Position numbers and translations under genes: made by a program. Below, piece by piece: positions 1 to 5,953 of a stretch of 8,900 nt of DNA (positions within the stretch are counted from its first letter, which is position 1; each line of letters starts with the position of its first letter). This DNA is from JAAZBV01 sp964499695 (lineage in GTDB: Bacteria > Desulfobacterota > DSM-4660 > Desulfatiglandales > HGW-15). The DNA is taken from the NCBI GenBank assembly GCA_964499695.1, contig CAZCMD010000187.1, forward strand, positions 1 through 8,900, written 5' to 3'. Below the pieces are notes generated by a model. That model was not told the origin of the DNA. It made no database searches and saw only the letters and a list, made by a program, of their open reading frames with translations.

Positions 1-60
1 CCGGTAGTTGTAAAGTACTCGCCGGTTGTGCAGGAATGGCTGCATATAGTCTGGAAATAA
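1..60 (+). CDS. C-terminal end of an unidentified protein (partial)
   Basis: The first frame is open from the window edge and ends at TAA (58-60), giving 19 residues that finish ...QEWLHIVWK. A strong intrinsic terminator begins 13 bases after this stop, which is the main reason to treat the stretch as the real end of a gene running in from upstream. The tail is too short to assign a family or function. It could still be a chance open frame. Confidence 0.45.
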   Translation, partial: PVVVKYSPVVQEWLHIVWK

Positions 61-72
61 TAACTTTTAAAT

Positions 73-117
73 AAAAAAGCCTGAAGCCTTTTCAAATAAG
101 GGCTTCAGGCTTTTTTT
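73..117 (+). terminator. Rho-independent terminator
   Basis: GCCTGAAGCC (79-88) pairs perfectly with GGCTTCAGGC (101-110). The stem extends inward to 13 pairs, one of them G-U, leaving a 6-base loop at 92-97. It is followed by seven T (111-117) and preceded by six A (73-78), so it could work in both directions. It most likely ends transcription of the gene whose stop is at 58-60 and insulates the PilZ gene downstream. Confidence 0.93.
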
Positions 118-118
118 A

Positions 119-148
119 TTGGTCTTTCCCGCTTCATTAATTTATAAT
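119..148 (+). promoter_or_regulatory. Weak candidate sigma-70 promoter for the cNMP/PilZ gene
   Basis: A perfect TATAAT lies at 143-148, 18 bases after TTGGTC (119-124), which keeps only the TTG of the -35 consensus. It would give a leader of about 130 bases before the ATG at 288. The region is AT-rich, so a chance TATAAT is quite possible. No operator or riboswitch-like structure was recognised between 149 and 287. Confidence 0.25.
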
Positions 149-287
149 ACGCCCTAAAAAAAGCATTCAGTATTAATAATGGCAGGTTAGGCATTCTTCT
201 ATTAACAGCCTTTTAGCCTGACAACCAATCTATTCACAGCATTTATCACGATTTTTGAAGACATTCTTTATAGTGAGGAGGCAGAAC

Positions 288-1283
288 ATGGATTCGGTAT
301 TACAACAGGAACAAAACATAGATAAGTATATCAGCGAAGGTAACAAGGATGAGGCAGTAAAGGCATTATTCAACCTGATTAAGGAGTGCGCAAAGAAAAA
401 GGATTTTATCAAGGCAGAGGCCCTGCGTGACAGGCTTATGGATGTTGCGCCTATGGCACTGCATGAAATAACACAGTCTGCTGATATCATTGACCAGGAA
501 AAGAGCAGTTCCATTGATGCTGCCCATCATGAAACATGGGCCGCGATTTACAGCACCCTTAGCCATGAGGAGGCCAATATCCTCTACTTTTCCATGAATG
601 CAAAAACTTACAATGAAGGGGATGTAATATTTTCCCTTGGGGAAAAGGACAACAGCCTGTATTTTGTTGATCAGGGTGAAGCAAAGATGATCTATGTAAA
701 GGAGGGTGAGGAACTGGTATTAAAAACCCTTAAACCCGGGGATATTACCGGCGAAGACACCTTTTTTTACACAACAGCCTATAGAACCTTTAGCATGAAG
801 GCCCGTACGCAGATAAAGCTGCGTATAATGGGTCGGGAAAATCTGGCTAAATGGATAGAGACATCTCCTGACCTGGAAAATAAAATCAGGTCATATTGCT
901 CAAAATCCGGTGACATACCCTCTCTTCTTGAGAAAAAGGGGGTGGACCGCAGGAATAATAAAAGGATCAAAATATCCGGAAAGACCGGGGTGCAGTTGTT
1001 GAACAGTGCAGGTGCGCCAATGGGAAAGCCCTTTTTGGGGCTGCTCGCAGATATGTCTGAGCAGGGACTGGCCTTCTCCTTCAAGTTGTCAAATGAGGTT
1101 GTTCATAAAATACTGGGGGCTAAGTTACAGGTAAGATTTAAAATACCTGTAGAGGGTTCATCAAAGGAGGTTGAACAGCACGGCATAATATCCGGGATCG
1201 GCTACCCTGTGCTTGCTGATCATACGATTCATGTCAGGTTTGACCAGCCTGACCCCAATATAAAAAAGCTGCTTGGCGCATAG
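288..1283 (+). CDS. Cyclic-nucleotide-binding and PilZ domain protein
   Basis: A 331-residue cytosolic protein, probably a second-messenger receptor. Residues 8-50 are helical and TPR-like. Residues about 105-195 form a Crp-type cyclic-nucleotide-binding fold: the beta-barrel ends in GDITGEDTFFYTTAYRT, which keeps the GE and the R-T of the phosphate-binding cassette (R166). Residues about 221-325 are a PilZ domain with both c-di-GMP motifs: RxxxR (R222-R226) and DxSxxG (D255-G260). There is no DNA-binding helix-turn-helix, so it is not a Crp/Fnr regulator; the output is probably protein-protein, for example motility or surface behaviour (inference). The start is ATG 288, with GAGGAGG at 275-281 six bases upstream. 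A TTG at 255 in the same frame would add 11 residues but would place this Shine-Dalgarno inside the gene. Monocistronic, behind a terminator. Confidence 0.88.
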   Translation: MDSVLQQEQNIDKYISEGNKDEAVKALFNLIKECAKKKDFIKAEALRDRLMDVAPMALHEITQSADIIDQEKSSSIDAAHHETWAAIYSTLSHEEANILYFSMNAKTYNEGDVIFSLGEKDNSLYFVDQGEAKMIYVKEGEELVLKTLKPGDITGEDTFFYTTAYRTFSMKARTQIKLRIMGRENLAKWIETSPDLENKIRSYCSKSGDIPSLLEKKGVDRRNNKRIKISGKTGVQLLNSAGAPMGKPFLGLLADMSEQGLAFSFKLSNEVVHKILGAKLQVRFKIPVEGSSKEVEQHGIISGIGYPVLADHTIHVRFDQPDPNIKKLLGA

Positions 1284-1294
1284 ACAGGGTTCAC

Positions 1295-1375
1295 CACAGA
1301 GACACAGAGGACACAGAGTTTTAAATTTTAGCTCCATGTTCTCCGTGCCCTCCATGCCTTTGTGTGATAAAAAAT
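1295..1375. repeat. Intergenic inverted-array repeat, copy 1 (CACAGAG family)
   Basis: Three CACAGAG heptamers (1295-1301, 1303-1309, 1312-1318) at 8-9 base spacing are followed, after an AT-rich centre, by four degenerate copies of the complement: CTCCATG 1332, CTCCGTG 1341, CTCCATG 1350 and CTTTGTG 1358. The unit ends in TGTGTGATAAAAAA (1361-1374). This is a non-coding inverted array; related CACAGAG-rich repeats are familiar intergenic elements in many environmental bacterial genomes (general knowledge, not searched here). An open frame spanning 1273-1725 runs through it but is an artefact. Confidence 0.75.
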
Positions 1376-1386
1376 GTTTATGTGTT

Positions 1387-1424
1387 AATACCGTAGGGGT
1401 GGACCTGCGTGTCCACCCGGTATT
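1387..1424. repeat. GTAG-headed REP-like hairpin 1
   Basis: GGGTGGAC (1397-1404) pairs with GTCCACCC (1411-1418) around a six-base loop. An outer stem AATACC (1387-1392) pairs with GGTATT (1419-1424), with GTAG (1393-1396) bulged on the left side. An unpaired GTAG directly 5' of a stem is the hallmark of REP elements mobilised by RAYT transposases (known family feature). No RAYT gene is in the window. Confidence 0.65.
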
Positions 1425-1470
1425 TTGGGAATTAACCACCATCGCCAAGGCTATGACGGGCCAAGGAGTT

Positions 1471-1517
1471 CACAGAGTATTTTTTAAGTTTTCCTCCGTG
1501 TTCTTGTGTGATAAAAA
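1471..1517. repeat. Intergenic repeat, copy 2 (shortened CACAGAG family)
   Basis: A shorter version of the repeat at 1295-1375: one CACAGAG (1471-1477), an AT-rich centre, CTCCGTG (1494-1500), then the same tail TGTGTGATAAAAA (1505-1517). The shared tail and order show that it belongs to the same family, with most of the heptamers lost. As in copy 1, a GTAG-headed hairpin follows shortly after. Confidence 0.65.
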
Positions 1518-1518
1518 T

Positions 1519-1549
1519 TGTAGAGACGGGTTTGAAACCCGTCTCTACA
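1519..1549 (-). terminator. 31-base palindrome, GTAG-headed; probable terminator of the AOR operon
   Basis: TGTAGAGACGGGTTT (1519-1533) and AAACCCGTCTCTACA (1535-1549) are exact complements around a single G, with GTAG at 1520-1523. Read on the - strand, it starts 5 bases after the AOR stop codon (1557-1555) and is followed by AATTTTTAT, so it has the form of an intrinsic terminator. A stem this perfect with no real loop must open a few central pairs to fold. It is also the hairpin half of the second composite repeat, so it is a repeat probably serving as a terminator (inference). Confidence 0.65.
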
Positions 1550-1554
1550 GGTTA

Positions 1555-3609
1555 TCAGCCAAGCCTTCCTTTTTTATTAAGCGCATCAGCCACCTTTCCA
1601 AGGTTCATCTTTTCAAGGGTGTCCCGTGTGGGGTAACCATTTTCAGGATTATACCCTTCAAACTTATAGAAACTTGTCTTAAAATCCTCCATCTTTTTCC
1701 TGTCCAGTTTACGGCCGGCCCCTGAAGCATATTTCCACTTGCCGTCTATGTACATGGGATTAGGTTCTCCACTGCTTGGCTTGTCATAGAGATAGTCCGG
1801 GAAAACCTCCATGTCGCGGTGTCTTCCCTGGAGCACCCAGATGGATCTGTCAAGGGTGTAGATCTTGTGACCCATCTCCATGTAATCTGCAAAGGTCAGG
1901 TTGTTTCCGGTGACGGCGTTCCAGAACCTGGGCTCTGCCTCCGGTGTGGGGCCACGCCAGTCAGCAGTATTGTTCGTTATACACATTGGCCAGCGCCAGC
2001 CGCAGAAGCCTCCGCCGCCGATCCAGAATTTTTCATAATGTTTAATCCACGCAACCTGTTTTACCTTTGAATCGGAATAAATACCTGTTGGCCCCTCGCT
2101 GTGATCGATCATGAAGGGGTCTCCCTGATAGGGCACCATGGCGTCCGTATACAGTTTTGATGCCTCTTCTGCCGTGAGATAGGGGTCTCCTGTAAGGGCC
2201 ATCCAGTGGAGGGGATAATTGGACATCATGTGAAGCATAAGGTCACGGTCACCCAGGATGGAGGCAAATCCCCATTCCGCCTCTATAACAGGGTCATAAT
2301 GGACAGCGGTTCCCCAGTAGGCAAGGTTCAGATCACCGCTATTTACATCCTCATCATACCTGCCGATCTTTTTGGCGAACCTTGCACAACCTTCCGCAAG
2401 ATCATTACCTATCCCCTCACGGGTGGCGATCTGTCTCATGAGTGCCTCAACATATGTAAAGCTCCCCGGCATATCAAAGGGAAGATTGGTATCTATCTCT
2501 TTTCCCTTTCCAAGGATGCCTTTTTTATAGAGCGTATCAACATAACTCATAAGCGGCATGAGCTGCCAATGGCCCAGGCCATACCTGTGCATCAGGTCTC
2601 CTCCCTGGCGGGTGAATTTTAAAGAACCGTTCACGTTGATGGTGAGTGTCCCTGCACAGACCGATTCGTTTGTATCTCCTGTTGCAAGCCTCATCCGGCA
2701 GCCCCTCGGGCATGAAGCACATGCTGCAGCCCTGGCCGGTGTAAGTGGCAACTCGCGGTTAAGTGTGTTGCCGCCGCTGGGCCTTCCGCTTATTAACGAA
2801 TAGGGGCCACCCTTTCCGAATCTCTCCGGATGTCTGGGGTTATCCGCATTCCACTGAAACTGTCTGAACCATAGCCTTGCCTCCATAAAGGCCTTTGGGT
2901 CGGCAATTGGAATATCACCTGTCCCTATGGCGCTGATGGCCTTCAGGTTTTTTGAACCGAAAACCCCTCCAAATCCGCACAGGGCCGCCTGCGAACCCGG
3001 CCCGTGAAGGAGCGCGCCAAGCCTGCTCTTGTTTTCACCCGCTGGGCCGCAACAGACAACCGCCGGGACCTGTGTGGTAAACTGGTTGTTGGCTAATTCC
3101 GCCCATTCGCCCCACTTGTAACTTTTGTCAGATATGACACGCCGGGCGATCTCCTGCTGGGTGTCCCATGTGTCCATGCCCCAGATCCCTCTGGCGCTTT
3201 CGATCTTTACATCGCCATTAATAATATTGATCCACACAGGTGCACTGGATGCGCCTTCAACCACAATGCCGTCCCAGCCGGCAGATTTGAGCTGGGCAGT
3301 AAACCGCCCCCCAAAATTGCTGTGAGCAAACCATTCTATGGGGTAGAGCATTGGACCAAGCCCCTGCACCTCGCACCTGCCAGAGCCGGGCATAAATGTG
3401 CCTGAAAAGGGGGAGGTCATCATTATAATAAGGTTCCTGGGGTCAAATGCCTCAAAGGGGAGTTGCTCCCCAACAAGGTCAAAGAATATGGCAGAACCCA
3501 TCCCGTGTCCGCCTCCGAACTCCAGGTATTTTTCTGTATCTATTTTGGTAATTGTCTTATCTGTAAGGTTTACCCTTAATATCTTTCCTGTATATCCACC
3601 TTTCATCAT
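1555..3609 (-). CDS. Aldehyde ferredoxin oxidoreductase family protein (tungsten/molybdenum bis-pterin enzyme), divergent
   Basis: A 684-residue catalytic subunit of the AOR family; members carry a W or Mo bis-pyranopterin and one [4Fe-4S] cluster. The N-terminal AOR domain is clear: YTGKILRVNLTDKTI (6-20), GGGHGMGSA (32-40), FGGRFTAQLKSAGWDGIVVE (99-118) and GGVFGSKNLKAI (214-225). Three cluster cysteines follow as CxxCxxxC (C297, C300, C304); the fourth is probably C536 in GGGGFC. No signal peptide is present. The two DxxGL(D/C) cofactor motifs read HRYGLG (341-346) and GGGGFC (531-536), and the usual Glu-Tyr-Glu-like segment after the cysteines reads CAGTLTINVNGS, so the substrate cannot be inferred. 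The ATG at 3609 overlaps the ferredoxin stop (ATGA) and has GGAGGAGG upstream; a second ATG follows at 3606. E. coli YdhV is the closest arrangement I can name. Other family members include BamB and formaldehyde oxidoreductases. Confidence 0.9.
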   Translation of the reverse strand: MMKGGYTGKILRVNLTDKTITKIDTEKYLEFGGGHGMGSAIFFDLVGEQLPFEAFDPRNLIIMMTSPFSGTFMPGSGRCEVQGLGPMLYPIEWFAHSNFGGRFTAQLKSAGWDGIVVEGASSAPVWINIINGDVKIESARGIWGMDTWDTQQEIARRVISDKSYKWGEWAELANNQFTTQVPAVVCCGPAGENKSRLGALLHGPGSQAALCGFGGVFGSKNLKAISAIGTGDIPIADPKAFMEARLWFRQFQWNADNPRHPERFGKGGPYSLISGRPSGGNTLNRELPLTPARAAACASCPRGCRMRLATGDTNESVCAGTLTINVNGSLKFTRQGGDLMHRYGLGHWQLMPLMSYVDTLYKKGILGKGKEIDTNLPFDMPGSFTYVEALMRQIATREGIGNDLAEGCARFAKKIGRYDEDVNSGDLNLAYWGTAVHYDPVIEAEWGFASILGDRDLMLHMMSNYPLHWMALTGDPYLTAEEASKLYTDAMVPYQGDPFMIDHSEGPTGIYSDSKVKQVAWIKHYEKFWIGGGGFCGWRWPMCITNNTADWRGPTPEAEPRFWNAVTGNNLTFADYMEMGHKIYTLDRSIWVLQGRHRDMEVFPDYLYDKPSSGEPNPMYIDGKWKYASGAGRKLDRKKMEDFKTSFYKFEGYNPENGYPTRDTLEKMNLGKVADALNKKGRLG

Positions 3610-4370
3610 TCCTCAACCTCCTCCGCGCTGACCCATTCAAGGCTCATTTTGGGCACTATCTCGCTCCTGTCAACCAGACCCAGGTTATACCAGTGATCAT
3701 TCCTCAGGTTTACATCATATCCCTCTGTCTCCTTCTGATCCGGCATCTCTGATACAAACCTGATTGCCTGTACCGGGCATGCCTCAACGCATGCCTGTTT
3801 CCCGCCAGGGCCGCCTTTCTCATTCCAGAACTGGGTATCTATGCAGAGGTCGCATTTGGATGATCGCCATTTCCCGTTTGTCTCGACCCACACAGTGCGA
3901 TGGGGTTGCTGCGGGCACATTTTAAGACAGGTCTTGCATCCGATGCATTTGTTACTATCTATCCTTCTTACATTACCATTTTCAGTATCAATGAAAGCGG
4001 CGCCTACCGGGCAGTTCTGGACACAGACCGGCACCTTACACTGCCTGCACAGTGCCATCTTGATATCATCCGGGAATTTTCCCCATGAATCCTGTATGAT
4101 CTGTATGCGAGACCGGGACAGGTTCTGGACACCATAATGGGTGAGTGAACAGGCGAGCATGCATGTTGTGCATCCGATACATTTTTTACTGTCATAAACC
4201 AGGTAACCTTTGGACGCCGGGTAATTGACCTTTTTCTCATCGGCCTTTACCATTGTGCCGGTTATCAGTGTGCCGGCAGCAACCGTGCCCCCTGTTACGA
4301 GAAAATTACGTCTTGATATTCCCCTTTTGGAAATATCCTCTTTTTGCTCTCTTTTTTTATCTTCAGGCAT
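3606..4370 (-). CDS. Tat-exported four-cluster [4Fe-4S] ferredoxin subunit (DmsB/YdhY-like)
   Basis: A 254-residue electron-transfer subunit. The N-terminus carries a twin-arginine motif SRRNFLV (19-25), a hydrophobic stretch (24-40) and a likely cleavage site after VKA (43), so export by Tat is predicted. Sixteen cysteines form four cluster sites: C64/67/70/74, C108/111/116/120, C142/145/148/152 and C173/176/194/198. This is the DmsB/NrfC/YdhY pattern, which wires electrons between a pterin enzyme and a membrane quinone module or cytochrome. It is first in an operon with the AOR-family gene, overlapping it by 4 bases (ATGA), which implies translational coupling and a stable complex. The start is ATG 4370 with AGGAG (4383-4379) eight bases upstream. 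No membrane anchor subunit is encoded in the window, so the electron partner is unknown. Confidence 0.9.
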   Translation of the reverse strand: MPEDKKREQKEDISKRGISRRNFLVTGGTVAAGTLITGTMVKADEKKVNYPASKGYLVYDSKKCIGCTTCMLACSLTHYGVQNLSRSRIQIIQDSWGKFPDDIKMALCRQCKVPVCVQNCPVGAAFIDTENGNVRRIDSNKCIGCKTCLKMCPQQPHRTVWVETNGKWRSSKCDLCIDTQFWNEKGGPGGKQACVEACPVQAIRFVSEMPDQKETEGYDVNLRNDHWYNLGLVDRSEIVPKMSLEWVSAEEVEE

Positions 4371-4714
4371 AGGATGAACTCCTGTTGAATGGGTAAATAT
4401 TGAGGTGATTATGGGTCTTAATATTAGGTTGATACATTAATACAGTTACCTTGTTTCTGTATGGATTGTATGGGTTAAATGGAGGTAAGTCAATTTGAAT
4501 TCAGCAGGATATTATTAAAATAAATTGCTATTAAGAAGAGAGAAATGCGATATAACAATTGTAAATAAAGACCATGTGTCTTTAGAAAAAAATTTATGGA
4601 CAAATCCCTTTTCCATTGATAAATACAGCCTCCGGTCAGAATTATTACTAACAGAAGAATAATATCAGTATGTATTATTTGTATTTATCGAACCTAAATA
4701 ACAGGAGAACTAAA
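4371..4714. other. AT-rich divergent intergenic region
   Basis: This 344-base spacer lies between the divergent AOR operon (-) and the Sel1 gene (+) and should hold both promoters. I see ribosome binding sites at each end (4379-4383 on -, 4703-4707 on +) but no -35/-10 pair good enough to call on either strand, no credible small gene, no strong hairpin and no tRNA. The strong AT bias makes weak promoter matches uninformative. Confidence 0.6.
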
Positions 4715-5584
4715 ATGAAATCATTAACTGCCTTCCTAACAACCGTGCTTTTATGCCTTGTATTTGCATCCCATTCATTTGCGGACCCGCTTGAGGATGC
4801 AAAAACAGCAGTCAACAATCAGGATTATAAAAAGGCCTTTGAACTTATTTCCCCACTTGCCGAACAGGGTAACCTCGAAGCCCAGACAATGCTTGGCGCA
4901 ATGTATGTCAATGGTCAGGGGGTAGAAGCTGATCCTACAAAAGGTCTGGAATTGATAACGAACGCCGCAAAAAAAGGTTTTGAACCTGCAAAGGCCAGGG
5001 CCATCAATTTAAACATTGAAATTGCAAACAAGGGCGATGCCGGTGCAATGTATAATGTCGGGTATATGTGTTTTAACGGTTGGGGTGGTGCACCTGATTC
5101 AAATGTATGTCTTAAATGGCTTGAGACTGCCGGTGAGATGGGCCATGAGAAATCAGCAAAGATACTTACCAAGATATATGAGGAAGGCAAGTTTGGCGTT
5201 GCTCCTGATGCTACAAAGGTCACATACTGGAAAGAGCAGGAGGCAGCTATTACTGCCGGTATTGATGGCACATGGGAAGGGTCTATCCCCCCTATGGGAG
5301 GCAAGGGTGAACCAGTGAAAGTCTCCTTTACATTAAAGAAAGAGGGAGAAACCCTTACAGGCACTTCACTGGGACGTGATGGCAAAAATAATCCTATTAA
5401 AGATGGCAAGATAGATGGTAACAATTTTTCTTTCACAGTGAATCCCGTATTTAACGGCATGAAAATGACCATTAAATATGATGGAGCCTTTTATGGAAAG
5501 ACCATCAAACTGACATATACAATGCCGGCTGGACCTGGGGGTGCCGCTACACCTATAACATTTATTGCAAAACGGGCTATATAG
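4715..5584 (+). CDS. Secreted Sel1-repeat protein with C-terminal beta-rich domain
   Basis: A 289-residue protein. Residues 1-23 form a Sec signal peptide (MKS start, hydrophobic 5-18, cleavage after SFA before DPLE). C14 is not in a lipobox, so it is probably a soluble periplasmic or secreted protein. Residues about 26-50 are a TPR-like helical hairpin. Sel1-like repeats lie at about 52-88 (AQTMLGAMYVNGQGVEAD), 107-143 (AMYNVGYMCFNGWGGAPD) and a weaker third at 144-178. Residues 185-289 begin GTWEGSIPPM and alternate beta strands and glycine turns, suggesting a small beta-barrel or lipocalin-like domain that I cannot name. Sel1 repeats usually mediate protein contacts; no enzyme motif is visible. 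The start is ATG 4715, with AGGAG (4703-4707) seven bases upstream; an ATG at 4670 would put 15 extra residues before the signal peptide and lacks this site. Single-gene unit. Confidence 0.85.
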   Translation: MKSLTAFLTTVLLCLVFASHSFADPLEDAKTAVNNQDYKKAFELISPLAEQGNLEAQTMLGAMYVNGQGVEADPTKGLELITNAAKKGFEPAKARAINLNIEIANKGDAGAMYNVGYMCFNGWGGAPDSNVCLKWLETAGEMGHEKSAKILTKIYEEGKFGVAPDATKVTYWKEQEAAITAGIDGTWEGSIPPMGGKGEPVKVSFTLKKEGETLTGTSLGRDGKNNPIKDGKIDGNNFSFTVNPVFNGMKMTIKYDGAFYGKTIKLTYTMPAGPGGAATPITFIAKRAI

Positions 5585-5599
5585 GGATTTAAATAGTGT

Positions 5600-5628
5600 C
5601 CATCCAGAAAGTAACAATTTCTGGATGG
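5600..5628 (+). terminator. Stem-loop after the Sel1 gene, possible terminator
   Basis: CCATCCAGAAA (5600-5610) pairs exactly with TTTCTGGATGG (5618-5628), an 11-pair stem with a 7-base loop, starting 15 bases after the Sel1 stop. The T-run that should follow is poor (AGCTTTC), so it may be a weak or Rho-assisted terminator, or an mRNA 3'-end stabiliser. Confidence 0.45.
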
Positions 5629-5700
5629 AGCTTTCAGCGATCAGCGTTCAGCCAGTCTTTGTATTAAATGTCTCATGCTGAACGCTGAATGCTAAAGGCT
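5629..5700. repeat. REP-like long inverted repeat (TCAGCGTTCAGC family)
   Basis: TCAGCGTTCAGC (5641-5652) pairs perfectly with GCTGAACGCTGA (5677-5688). The flanking AGCTTTCAGCGA (5629-5640) pairs imperfectly with ATGCTAAAGGCT (5689-5700), giving arms of 24 bases around a loop of about 24. The left arm contains internal near-repeats of TCAGCG/TTCAGC. It is non-coding and unlike the GTAG hairpins at 1387-1549. Repeats with this core are commonly seen between genes in environmental bacteria (general knowledge). Confidence 0.65.
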
Positions 5701-5711
5701 GACTGATTACA

Positions 5712-5733
5712 ACTGTCTTACGATAAAGACAGT
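5712..5733. repeat. Small hairpin
   Basis: ACTGTCTT (5712-5719) pairs exactly with AAGACAGT (5726-5733) with a 6-base loop (5720-5725). It is the third stem-loop in a row after the Sel1 gene and has no T-tract, so it is not a terminator. Function unknown. Confidence 0.4.
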
Positions 5734-5800
5734 AATGGTGTGATTCAAAGGTCCTGTCCCGTGTTTTAATTGCCCTGGCTAATTTTATTTGAATCAATAA

Positions 5801-5829
5801 TTGACACCTTTATGCTAATCCCTTATACT
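5801..5829 (+). promoter_or_regulatory. Near-consensus sigma-70 promoter of the thiolase operon
   Basis: TTGACA (5801-5806) matches the -35 consensus fully and TATACT (5824-5829) matches the -10 at five of six positions, with an ideal 17-base spacer. Transcription would begin near 5836, leaving a leader of about 118 bases before the ATG at 5954. TGATTCAAA (5741-5749) and TTTGAATCA (5788-5796) form a perfect 9-base inverted pair just upstream of the -35, and TGATTCA recurs at 5887-5893 in the leader; these may be operator half-sites (inference). Confidence 0.7.
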
Positions 5830-5953
5830 CGCTGCCTTAAAATATCTAATTAAAACGAATATATATCATTCTTGTCAGTGTTTAATTGATTCAGATTTGG
5901 TAAAAGTATTGCCATTTTATAAATGGTTTTAATAAATAAGAAGGAGAAAAGAT

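Noticed and set aside
255..287. TTG start at 255 extending the cNMP/PilZ protein by 11 residues
   Set aside because: The strong GAGGAGG at 275-281 is correctly spaced for ATG 288 and would lie inside the gene; the extra residues add nothing recognisable.
1295..1364. CACAGAG heptamers as a CRISPR-like array
   Set aside because: Units are 7 bases with 1-2 base gaps and appear in both orientations; there are no spacers of CRISPR size and no cas genes.
1273..1725. 150-residue open frame on the + strand
   Set aside because: It runs through the non-coding repeats and into the antisense of the AOR gene, with no ribosome binding site or recognisable domain.
4551..4645. Promoter-like TATAAC (4551) and TTGATA (4616) upstream of the Sel1 gene
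   Set aside because: Neither has a partner hexamer at acceptable spacing; such matches are expected by chance in DNA this AT-rich.
4670..4714. ATG at 4670 as start of the Sel1 protein
   Set aside because: It would bury the Sec signal peptide behind 15 residues; ATG 4715 has AGGAG at the proper distance and a normal signal-peptide start.
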